Source of the DNA: Rhodospirillaceae bacterium
GTDB lineage: Bacteria > Pseudomonadota > Alphaproteobacteria > Rhodospirillales > Rhodospirillaceae
DNA: 64,000 bases
NCBI GenBank assembly: GCA_947476695.1
Contig: CANJRD010000004.1
Location: forward strand, 1 to 64,000
Direction of reading: 5' to 3'
Position 1 is the stretch's first letter. Each line of letters opens with the position of its first letter. The translations under genes were made by a program, and so were the position numbers. Of the stretch, positions 24,896-34,109 are shown one piece after another. The notes under the pieces are model-generated. The model was not told where the DNA came from. It searched no databases and worked only from the letters and a program-made list of their open reading frames with translations.

Positions 24896-27800
24896 ATGTC
24901 GTTCCCGTCGCCGTGGATCAATCGAGAACCAATTCGCGAAGAGCTCTTTAGCGCCGAGCGTCTTGAGCAGCATGCGCGCAGCCTCGCGCGGGCCCAGACC
25001 GTCACATCGAAGGTCATCCGAGGAAATCCACTCGCCGGCCGACTTCTGAACAATGGCGCCATTCTTCTCGACGCGTTTCAGAGCGTCGTGAAGGCTCTAG
25101 AAGATGGGCGCACAATCACCCCGGCCGCCGAGTGGCTCATCGACAATTTCCATCTCGTCGAAAAGCAAATTCGGGAACTGCGGTCGGATCTGCCGCCGGG
25201 CTACTATCGGCAGCTGCCAAAACTCGCCGACGGACCTTTTGCGAACTATCCGCGTGTGTTCGGGATGACGTGGGCTTTCGTCGCCCATACCGACAGTCGT
25301 TTCGATCCAGCGCTTCTGGTGAACTACGTCCGGGCCTATCAAGAAGTCCAACCGCTCACCATCGGTGAGCTATGGGCCGTATCGATCACGCTGCGAATTG
25401 TGTTGATCGAGAATCTCCGGCGCCTGGGCCAGCAAATCATGGACGGCCGCGCGGCGCGGCAACAGGCGGACATCTTTGCAGACCGCTTGCTGGGGTTGGG
25501 TGGATATGCCGCCGAACCGATCGCGGCTGTGCTCGCAGATCATAAAAGGGACAATCTTCCAGATGCCTTCGCGGTGCAGCTTTTCCACCGCTTGCGTGAA
25601 CAAGATCCCAGAGTCACGCCGGCGCTGAGGTGGCTCGACGAGCATCTGGCGACCCAAGACATGACCGCCGACGCCGTCGTGGGCGATGTGCACAGGCGGC
25701 AGGGTGCCGCCAATGTCACCGTGCGCAACATCATCACTAGCTTTCGACTGATCGCCGATGTGGATTGGAAAGAACTATTCGAGCGAACCAGTCTTGTCGA
25801 TGCGACGCTTGCCGCGGACACCTCCTTCCGGGAGATGGATTTTCCCACACGCAACCTCTATCGCAGCGCCATCGAAGCGCTGGCGAGGGGCTCGAAGCGC
25901 ACCGAGATCGATATCGCGCGCGACGCCGTGCTTGCCGCCGAACGCGCGAAAGAAAATATGCCGGCCAATGCAAGGTCCCGGCAGCAAGATCCCGGCTACT
26001 ACCTGTTCGCCGAGGGGCGACGCGATTTTGAAGTCAAAATCGGATTCAATCAGTCCTTCCATCATTGGCGCGCGCGTCTCGCGCGCTCGGTCGGCATCGG
26101 CAGCTACGCAACGCTGGTCGCCGGCGTCACGGCGCTATTGTTAGCGCTACCGCTGTATCTGCTGGCATCGGCGGGCATTCGCGGCGCGCATCTCTGGCTT
26201 CTGGCTGGTCTTGGTGCATTACCCGCCGTGGATGCGGCAATCGCACTGGTCAATCGTATAGCCGCTTTCGCTTTCCCGGCGACTCTCTTGCCGGCCTTGG
26301 AGCTTAAAGACGGCGTGCCTGCGCATTTGCGCACGTTGGTTGCGGTGCCAACGCTGCTGACCACGCGTGAGGCGATCGATGAGCAGGTTGAAAAATTAGA
26401 AATTCATCATCTCGCGAGTGACGAAGGTGATCTCCATTTTGCGCTTCTGTCCGATTGGACGGACGCGGCGACGGAGCATGCCGAGGGTGATCAAGATCTT
26501 CTTGCTGCCGCTGCCGCGGGAATTGCGCGCCTTAATGACCTCTATCCGCCAGGACCTGGCGGCGCGCGGTTTGCGCTTCTGCATCGCCGGCGCGTTTGGA
26601 GCGAAAGCGAAGATCGCTGGATCGGGTGGGAGCGCAAGCGGGGAAAACTCCATGAGTTGAATCGTCTGCTGCGTGGCGCCACCGACACCACATTCATTAG
26701 CCTCATTGGCGAAACGCCTGCGTTCCCGCCTGATGTCAGATACGTCGTTACCCTCGACTCCGATACGAGGCTGCCACGCGATACAGTCCGCCGGTTGATC
26801 GGAAAGATGGCGCATCCTTTGAACTGGCCGCGCTTCGATGCCGCGTCGCAACGGGTCGTGGAGGGTTACGCGGTGCTGCAGCCGCGAGTCACGCCATCGC
26901 TTCCGGTCGGCCAAGAGGGATCGCTGTTCCAGCAAATTTTCTCGAGCCTCAGCGGCATTGACCCTTACGCATCCGCCGTCTCGGATCTCTATCAGGACAT
27001 GTTCGGCGAGGGGTCGTACGCGGGCAAAGGCATCTACGACGTCGACGCGTTCGAAGCGTCTCTGGCCGGCCGTATGCCGGAGTCCGCCATTCTCAGCCAC
27101 GATCTCTTTGAGGGCATCTTTGCCCGCGCGGGCTTCGCTTCCGATGTCGAAGTCGTTGAGGAATTTCCCGCAAGGTATGATGTTGGCGCCATCCGTCATC
27201 ATCGTTGGGCGCGCGGCGACTGGCAGCTTCTGCCATGGATTCTCGGCCGCAGGCCGACGAAATCGACGCTCAACCGCGCAGCGTCCGCGATCCCAGCCGT
27301 CGGCCGCTGGAAGATGGTGGACAATCTGCGTCGAACCCTGTCGGCGCCGGCAGCGATTGCGGCGTTGCTCATCGGATGGTGCCTACCCATCCATGACGCC
27401 TTGATCTGGGCCGCGTTCGTCCTCTCCACGATTGTCTTGCCGACACTGATTCCGGTCATCGCCGCGATTCCGTCGCGCCGCCAGGGAATCCCTATCCTCA
27501 GTCACCTGCGCGCGCTGAGGCGCGATGGACGTCTGGCGTTTGCGCTATCCGCGCTGACGATCACCTTCCTGGCGCATCAAGCTTGGCTGATGGCCGACGC
27601 GATCGGACGCACGCTCTGGCGACTGCTGATTTCCCGCCGTCATCTGCTTGAATGGGTGCCCGCCGCGCAGGCCATGAGCGGGCGGCGCTTGGATATTTTC
27701 GGCTTCTTTCAAAAGATGATCGGCGCGCCTTTTATCGCCGCGATTGCGGTGACGTCTGCGGTTGTTTCGGCGCAGGGCACGTGGATCCCGGCGAGCGTCG

Positions 27801-30800
27801 TTGCTGTTTTTTGGGCCATTTCGCCGATCGTGGCGCGATGGGTCAGTCTTCCGCCGCGAACGACCGGCCGCGCGCGCCTCTCGGATAAGGATGCCCGCGT
27901 ATTAAGGCTGACCGCCCGCCGCACGTGGCGATTCTTCGAGACGTTTGTTACGCCGGCGGATCGGATGCTCCCGCCGGACAATTTCCAGGAGGATCCCGCG
28001 CCCGTGCTGGCGCACCGCACCTCACCCACCAATATCGGTCTTTATCTCCTCTCCGTGGTCAGTGCGCACGACTTCGGATGGATCGGAACAGGGGTTGCGA
28101 TCGAACGGCTGGAGGCAACGCTCGCAACCATGAGCGACATGGCTCGGTTTCGCGGGCATTTTTACAATTGGTACGACACGCAGGACCTTCGCCCGCTCGA
28201 TCCGAAATATGTTTCTTCGGTCGATAGCGGCAATCTCCTGGGCCACCTCATTGCTCTCGCCAACGCCTGTCGGGAATGGCGATCGCGCGCCATTCAGATC
28301 ACGCCCCGCATTGCAGGTATAGCCGACGCCGTAGACCTTCTTCAGGAGGCCTCGGCCGCGTTGCGCGACGGGCGTCTCACGCAGACTGTCACGTGGCGTC
28401 AAGCCGAAGGCGTCCTCGAAGGGCTACGTGGTGCGCTTAACAGTCCGCCGCCTAGTCTCGATAGTCTCGCGCCTTGGCTGTCCGATCTCGCGGCGCAGGC
28501 GGAAACGATGGCCGATATCTCCGGGGCGCTTGCCATCGAGCGCGGCGATGACGCGGCTGCCGACATGCAATTCTGGGCGAAAGCCGTCCAGGGAGCGATC
28601 GCCGCGCACCGGCACGATCTCAGCGCGTCCGTCGATGGGGCCGGCACGTGCGATGAGCGGCTCTCGGCGATTGAAGCGTCCGCGCGCGCGATGGCGATGG
28701 CGATGGAGTTCGGCTTCCTTCTCGACGAGGAACGCAAGCTGCTGTCCATCGGCTACTTGGTGCCGGAGGGTGCGCTCGATTCCAACTGTTACGATCTTTT
28801 GGCCTCGGAAGCGCGGCTTGCAAGTTTCATGGCGATTGCGAAAGGCGACGTTCCCGCGCGGCACTGGTTCCGTCTCGGCCGTTCCGTAACGCCGGTGGCA
28901 AATAGGGCTGCGCTGATCTCGTGGTCGGGATCGATGTTCGAGTATCTGATGCCGTCTCTCGTCATGCGGGCGCCAGCCGGCAGCCTCCTCGAACAGACAA
29001 ATCGGTCAATCGTGCGTCGGCAGATCGACTACGCCGGCTCGCTAAACATTCCCTGGGGAATTTCAGAGTCCGCTTACAACGCGCGCGATCTGGAGTTCAC
29101 CTACCAGTACTCGAATTTCGGCGTGCCGGGCCTTGGCGTGAAGCGCGGACTCGGTGAAAACCTCGTTGTGGCTCCTTATGCGACGGCTCTTGCCACGATG
29201 GTCGATCCGCAAGCCGCCACCACAAATTTTGCGCGTCTGACGAGCGCAGGCGTGAGAGGCAGATATGGCTTCTATGAAGCCGTGGATTTCACGCCCGCCC
29301 GTGTCCCAACTCATTCCCGCTGTGTCATCGTGCGGGCTTACATGGCGCATCACCAGGGGATGACAATTGTTGCCCTTGCGGATGCGCTGTTCGACGGCGT
29401 CATGCGGACGCGATTCCACGCGGAACCGATTGTTCAAGCAACCGAGCTTCTGTTGCAGGAGAGAAGCCCGCGCGAAGTACCGAAAAGCCATGCCTGGGCC
29501 GCCGATGTGAAGCTGGCCGCCAATAACCGCGATGCCGGGCATCTGGCAGGTCGACGCTATACTTCGGCGCATCAAGTCGTGCCCGTGACGCACCTTCTCT
29601 CGAACGGCCGTTACAGCACGATGATCACCGCTGCCGGCTCTGGCTATAGCCGATGGCGCGACATCGCCGTAACGCGGTGGCGCGAGGACGCCACTTGCGA
29701 CGACTATGGGTCGTATATCTTCCTGAGAGATGTTCAAACCGGGCAAGCCTGGTCGGCAGGATTTCAGTCCAGTGGTGCCGAGCCGGACGCTTACCATGTC
29801 GCGTTCGACGAAGGTCGTGCGGAAATCACGCGTCGTGACGGAAGTCTGAGCACGACGTTAGAGGTAATCCTTTCGCCGGAGGACGATGCGGAAGTTCGCC
29901 GCATTTCCATCTCGAACAACGGAAGTCGCGTTCGGGAGATCGAACTGACGTCCTATGCCGAATTGGCACTGGCGCCCCATGCCGCCGATGTGGCGCATCC
30001 CGCCTTCTCCAAACTGTTTGTGGAAACCCAATATCTCTCTAACGTCGGCGCGATTGTGGCAACCCGGCGAAAACGCGCGCCGACCGATGCGGAAATCTGG
30101 GCTGCGCATCTGTCGGTGGTGGACGGCGAAAGTATCTTGTTGCCGGAGTTTGAAACCGACCGGGCGCGCTTCGTCGGGCGTGGCCACAGCGTTCGCAACC
30201 CCGTCGCGATGATCGACGGCCGGCCCTTGTCGAACACTGTTGGCACGGTGCTCGATCCCATCTTTGCCCTACGGCGACGCTTGCGCATCCAGCCAGGATC
30301 GACGGCTCGCGTTTCTTTCTGGACAATGCTTGCCCCCACCCGCGCGGCGCTGCTCGGCTGTATCGATAAGCACCGGGAATCTACCGCGTTCTCGCGGGCT
30401 TCCACGCTGGCCTGGACACAGGCGCAGGTGCAGCTTCATCACGTCGGAATCACGGCGGGCGAGGCGGGGCTTTTCCAGCGTCTGGCTGGACATGTGATCT
30501 ATGCGGCCACGACGCTGCGTCCTACGTCGGACACCATCGCGCGCGGCGCGGGCGCGCAACAGGGTCTTTGGGCGCAAAGTATCTCCGGCGATTTGCCAAT
30601 CGTTCTTCTGCGGATTTCGCATATCGAAGACATTCTGGTCGCGCGCGAGTTACTGCAAGCGCGCGAATACTGGCGATTGAAGCAACTCGCTGTCGATCTC
30701 GTGATCATCAACGAGCGGCGAGCGTCCTACATCCAGGATCTCCAGATCGCCCTCGAAACCATGGTCAGGGTCAGTCAGTCGGCACCTCAGGCGGGCGGCG

Positions 30801-33439
30801 ATGCGCCGCGGGGGGGCGTTTTTGTTCTCCGTGCCGACTTGGTTCCCGACGAGACTCAGGCCCTGCTGGTGTCCTCGGCCCGGGTTGTCCTTGTGGCTCA
30901 CCGGGGGAGTTTGTTCGATCAGCTAGAGAGAATTGTAGAGTCTACGACCGCCGGTCATGCGCTTCCCAAGCTCCCGGCACCTCCAGATCTCCAATCGCTT
31001 CACGCGCCTTCGGATCTTGAGTTCTTCAACGGAACGGGCGGGTTTGCTGCGAACGGCAGTGAGTACGTAACGATTCTCGGGCCTGGGCAAGCAACGCCCG
31101 CGCCCTGGATCAATGTCATCGCCAATCCCACCTTCGGCTTCCAGGTTTCCAGCGAAGGGAGCGGCTATACTTGGTCCTCCAACAGCCGCGAGAATCAGCT
31201 GAGCCCGTGGTCCAACGATCCGGTCACGGATCGTCCCGGCGAGGCGCTGTATCTGCGGGACGAAGACACCGGCGACGTCTGGAGCCCAACGGCGCTGCCG
31301 ATCCGCATACCCGAACGGACTTATGTCGCGCATCACGGGCGGGGATATAGCCGCTTCAAGGGCCTGGGGTACGGGATCGCCAGCGATTTGGTCCAGTACG
31401 TACCGATCGACGCCCCTATCAAAGTATCTCGGCTGGTGCTTCACAACCGTTCGAGCCGAACGCGCACGCTGAGCGTCACGGCGTATGTGGAGTGGGTTCT
31501 GGGCCCGTCCCGATCCGTGACGCGGCCTTTCGTGATGACGGAGATGGACTCAGAGACGGGCGCCATGTTCGCCCGAAATCCCTGGAGCCGGGCGTTCGGT
31601 GCACAGGTCGCTTTTCTCGACCTGAGCGGCAAGCAGACAGAGTGGAGCGGCGATCGACAGGAGTTCATTGGCCGCAACGGAACGTTGGAAGATCCCGCCG
31701 CGCTTGGCCGCACAATTGCGTTGTCGAACAAGGTTGGCGCGGGATTCGATCCTGCGGGAGTCATGCGGACCCACGTCACGATACCGCCGGATGGCCGGGT
31801 CGAGATCGTCGTATTTCTCGGTGAGGCCGGGACCGCCGGGGAAGCGCATGATCTGATTAAGCGCTATCGCGTCGCGAACCTCGATGAGGTCGAGGCGGAC
31901 ATCGCGAGCTTCTGGAAGGGTGTGCTCGGGTCCGTGCAGGTTCGAACGCCGGATCGCGCGATGGACATCATGCTCAACGGATGGCTGCTGTATCAAACGC
32001 TCGCGTGCCGTGTCTGGGCGCGGTCGGCTTTCTATCAGGCAAGCGGTGCATACGGATTCCGCGATCAACTCCAGGATGGCACGGCGCTTGCCACTTCGTG
32101 TCCGCAACTGACACGGGACCACATCCTGCGCGCGGCCGGCCGCCAGTTTAGTGAGGGCGACGTCCAACACTGGTGGTTACCGCATTCCGGCGAAGGGGTC
32201 CGGACCCGTATTTCAGATGATCGCATCTGGCTTGTGTATTGCGTCAGTCACTACGTCACCACAACTGGCGACGCTGGCGTCCTGGATGAGGTGGTGCCCT
32301 ATCTGCATGGGCAGCGTCTTCTTGAAGGCGATCACGACAGCTTCTTCCAACCTGTCGCCGCGGAGCACTCCGGGTCCCTCTTCGAGCACTGCATACGCGC
32401 GCTGGAGCAAAGTCTGGCTCTCGGCCCGCACGGGCTACCGTTGATCGGGACCGGTGATTGGAACGACGGCATGAACCGCGTTGGGGAAAAAGGTACGGGC
32501 GAAAGTGTATGGCTGGGGTGGTTCCTGCACGCGGCCATCGGCGCATTTGCGCCTATTGCAGAAGGTAAGGGCTGCGCGGTGCATGCTGCGACGTGGCGGG
32601 CGCACGCGCACGCGTTACAGATTGCGCTGGAGCAAGAGGCTTGGGACGGCGGGTGGTATCGGCGCGGCTTCTTCGACGACGGAACGCCCTTCGGGTCGGC
32701 CGCCAGTCAGGAATGCCGCATCGATTCCATCGCGCAATCCTGGGCAGTGCTTTCGGGAGCGGCGCAGCAGGACCGGGCTGAGCAGGCCATGGCGGCCTTC
32801 GAGCGAGAGCTTATTAAGGACGGGTTGTCTTTGCTGCTGACGCCGCCGTTCGACAAGACACACCTGGACCCTGGCTATATCAAAGGCTATCCGCCCGGCA
32901 TTCGGGAAAATGGCGGACAGTATACGCACGCGGCTCTGTGGTCGGTCATGGCACAGGCTGCGCTCGGCGAGGGCGATAAGGCCGTGGCATTATTTTCTCT
33001 TCTGAATCCCATCAATCATGCCCGGTCACGTGCCGATGTGCACCGCTACAAGGTTGAACCGTACGTCGTCGCAGCGGACATATACGCGTCGCCGCAACAT
33101 ATGGGTCGAGGAGGGTGGACTTGGTACACGGGCGCGGCGGGCTGGATGCAGCGAGCCGGAATCGAGAGCATTCTTGGCGTGCGCTTACAAGGCGCTGAGC
33201 TTCACATCGATCCCTGCATTCCGAAGTCATGGCCCGGCTTCGAAATCACGGTTCGATACCGTTCAACCTCGTACCTCGTGATCGTCGAGAACCCTGCCGG
33301 CGTCAGCCAGGGGATTGCAGCTGCCACGCTTGACCATGAAGCTGTCGTGGTCGTGGCCCGTCCCTTGAGCATACCGCTCGACGATGACGGTATTCTTCAT
33401 CGCGTTCACGTAAAGCTCGGAGTCCGCGCCGATGACTAA
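24896..33439 (+). CDS. ndvB: Cyclic beta-1,2-glucan synthase
   Basis: A 2847-aa inner-membrane enzyme, the length of ChvB/NdvB. It polymerises UDP-glucose into cyclic beta-1,2-glucan for the periplasm, where the glucan supports osmotic adaptation and host interactions. The N-terminal GT84 region carries membrane segments (about 400-460) and the DxD metal site DSD at 621-623 in VVTLDSDTRLPRDTV. Further helices lie at about 815-1000. The C-terminal GH94 phosphorylase-like region (about 2350-2830) has GTGDWNDGMN with Asp2524 as candidate catalytic residue, and trims the ring size. AGGTCG before the start is a weak Shine-Dalgarno. It is encoded alone; glucan-modifying candidates are at 53-56 kb. 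Confidence 0.93.
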   Translation: MSFPSPWINREPIREELFSAERLEQHARSLARAQTVTSKVIRGNPLAGRLLNNGAILLDAFQSVVKALEDGRTITPAAEWLIDNFHLVEKQIRELRSDLPPGYYRQLPKLADGPFANYPRVFGMTWAFVAHTDSRFDPALLVNYVRAYQEVQPLTIGELWAVSITLRIVLIENLRRLGQQIMDGRAARQQADIFADRLLGLGGYAAEPIAAVLADHKRDNLPDAFAVQLFHRLREQDPRVTPALRWLDEHLATQDMTADAVVGDVHRRQGAANVTVRNIITSFRLIADVDWKELFERTSLVDATLAADTSFREMDFPTRNLYRSAIEALARGSKRTEIDIARDAVLAAERAKENMPANARSRQQDPGYYLFAEGRRDFEVKIGFNQSFHHWRARLARSVGIGSYATLVAGVTALLLALPLYLLASAGIRGAHLWLLAGLGALPAVDAAIALVNRIAAFAFPATLLPALELKDGVPAHLRTLVAVPTLLTTREAIDEQVEKLEIHHLASDEGDLHFALLSDWTDAATEHAEGDQDLLAAAAAGIARLNDLYPPGPGGARFALLHRRRVWSESEDRWIGWERKRGKLHELNRLLRGATDTTFISLIGETPAFPPDVRYVVTLDSDTRLPRDTVRRLIGKMAHPLNWPRFDAASQRVVEGYAVLQPRVTPSLPVGQEGSLFQQIFSSLSGIDPYASAVSDLYQDMFGEGSYAGKGIYDVDAFEASLAGRMPESAILSHDLFEGIFARAGFASDVEVVEEFPARYDVGAIRHHRWARGDWQLLPWILGRRPTKSTLNRAASAIPAVGRWKMVDNLRRTLSAPAAIAALLIGWCLPIHDALIWAAFVLSTIVLPTLIPVIAAIPSRRQGIPILSHLRALRRDGRLAFALSALTITFLAHQAWLMADAIGRTLWRLLISRRHLLEWVPAAQAMSGRRLDIFGFFQKMIGAPFIAAIAVTSAVVSAQGTWIPASVVAVFWAISPIVARWVSLPPRTTGRARLSDKDARVLRLTARRTWRFFETFVTPADRMLPPDNFQEDPAPVLAHRTSPTNIGLYLLSVVSAHDFGWIGTGVAIERLEATLATMSDMARFRGHFYNWYDTQDLRPLDPKYVSSVDSGNLLGHLIALANACREWRSRAIQITPRIAGIADAVDLLQEASAALRDGRLTQTVTWRQAEGVLEGLRGALNSPPPSLDSLAPWLSDLAAQAETMADISGALAIERGDDAAADMQFWAKAVQGAIAAHRHDLSASVDGAGTCDERLSAIEASARAMAMAMEFGFLLDEERKLLSIGYLVPEGALDSNCYDLLASEARLASFMAIAKGDVPARHWFRLGRSVTPVANRAALISWSGSMFEYLMPSLVMRAPAGSLLEQTNRSIVRRQIDYAGSLNIPWGISESAYNARDLEFTYQYSNFGVPGLGVKRGLGENLVVAPYATALATMVDPQAATTNFARLTSAGVRGRYGFYEAVDFTPARVPTHSRCVIVRAYMAHHQGMTIVALADALFDGVMRTRFHAEPIVQATELLLQERSPREVPKSHAWAADVKLAANNRDAGHLAGRRYTSAHQVVPVTHLLSNGRYSTMITAAGSGYSRWRDIAVTRWREDATCDDYGSYIFLRDVQTGQAWSAGFQSSGAEPDAYHVAFDEGRAEITRRDGSLSTTLEVILSPEDDAEVRRISISNNGSRVREIELTSYAELALAPHAADVAHPAFSKLFVETQYLSNVGAIVATRRKRAPTDAEIWAAHLSVVDGESILLPEFETDRARFVGRGHSVRNPVAMIDGRPLSNTVGTVLDPIFALRRRLRIQPGSTARVSFWTMLAPTRAALLGCIDKHRESTAFSRASTLAWTQAQVQLHHVGITAGEAGLFQRLAGHVIYAATTLRPTSDTIARGAGAQQGLWAQSISGDLPIVLLRISHIEDILVARELLQAREYWRLKQLAVDLVIINERRASYIQDLQIALETMVRVSQSAPQAGGDAPRGGVFVLRADLVPDETQALLVSSARVVLVAHRGSLFDQLERIVESTTAGHALPKLPAPPDLQSLHAPSDLEFFNGTGGFAANGSEYVTILGPGQATPAPWINVIANPTFGFQVSSEGSGYTWSSNSRENQLSPWSNDPVTDRPGEALYLRDEDTGDVWSPTALPIRIPERTYVAHHGRGYSRFKGLGYGIASDLVQYVPIDAPIKVSRLVLHNRSSRTRTLSVTAYVEWVLGPSRSVTRPFVMTEMDSETGAMFARNPWSRAFGAQVAFLDLSGKQTEWSGDRQEFIGRNGTLEDPAALGRTIALSNKVGAGFDPAGVMRTHVTIPPDGRVEIVVFLGEAGTAGEAHDLIKRYRVANLDEVEADIASFWKGVLGSVQVRTPDRAMDIMLNGWLLYQTLACRVWARSAFYQASGAYGFRDQLQDGTALATSCPQLTRDHILRAAGRQFSEGDVQHWWLPHSGEGVRTRISDDRIWLVYCVSHYVTTTGDAGVLDEVVPYLHGQRLLEGDHDSFFQPVAAEHSGSLFEHCIRALEQSLALGPHGLPLIGTGDWNDGMNRVGEKGTGESVWLGWFLHAAIGAFAPIAEGKGCAVHAATWRAHAHALQIALEQEAWDGGWYRRGFFDDGTPFGSAASQECRIDSIAQSWAVLSGAAQQDRAEQAMAAFERELIKDGLSLLLTPPFDKTHLDPGYIKGYPPGIRENGGQYTHAALWSVMAQAALGEGDKAVALFSLLNPINHARSRADVHRYKVEPYVVAADIYASPQHMGRGGWTWYTGAAGWMQRAGIESILGVRLQGAELHIDPCIPKSWPGFEITVRYRSTSYLVIVENPAGVSQGIAAATLDHEAVVVVARPLSIPLDDDGILHRVHVKLGVRADD

Positions 33440-33649
33440 AGGCTCTGGGACTATGAGATTTGTTTCGGCGGAGACGGCAACCGCACTTGGCTTCCGGACT
33501 TCCTAACGCCGACGCTCGATGCGTACGGGAACGCCCGACATCCTTGGCATAGCTTGAAGCGGCTCAGTGTCCTCCGTTAGGCTCATCAGAGCCGAGGTGG
33601 AAGCGCCGTGGCATTCGTAGTCTTCTAGGTCCCAAGCCGTAACTGGCCC

Positions 33650-33890
33650 GCCAACTCGGCGATACGGACATTCCGCGCGATACCCTATCGTGCTGCGGAC
33701 GAAATGCGCCGGCGACATGATGGCGCAAGCTGCGCGCGATTTGGATGTCAGCGCATTCCTGATCAAACCCGTGAGCCTGTCGGCGCTACAGGACAGGTTG
33801 AGATCGATTTTCTCCGTGAACTTGGAACTGAAGACTCCGTCTACGTACCGCCGCGTCGCCACGCCGGTTGTGGACGGACTGGCGGCCTAA
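33650..33890 (+). pseudogene. Response-regulator receiver, C-terminal scrap
   Basis: From about 33681 the frame reads YPIVLRTKCAGDMMAQAARD, then LDVSAFLIKPVSLSALQDRL, ending at a stop at 33888-33890. This matches beta4 to alpha5 of receiver domains, with the conserved Lys in FLIKPVS. Just before, DIPRDT lies in another frame, so a base has been lost at about 33683-33686 (GATACCCT). The acidic pocket and phospho-acceptor part are gone. The rest of 33440-34109 is non-coding; an A+T-rich stretch at about 33994-34040 may hold the promoter and leader of the DEAD-box gene. Confidence 0.55.
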
Positions 33891-34109
33891 CGGGCCACCC
33901 GCGCCACCGACCGGCTGACAAGTCCCGGAAACTAGGATAGAAACCGCGCCTCGGCGAGCTTGCACGGTCATCGCGATTGCGCCCGCCGTCACTTAAAAAT
34001 CGTTTTAAATCATAAACTTAAGGAATTCGTAGTTCCAACCGGACACTGCGCATTCCCGGCTTCCCGTCGCTCGTGGGTTGCTGACTGAATATAAGTAAGG
34101 CAGCCGCCC

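Noticed and set aside
33503-33862. 119-aa minus-strand frame between ndvB and the DEAD-box gene
   Set aside because: It is antisense to the receiver scrap and has no plausible start or homology.
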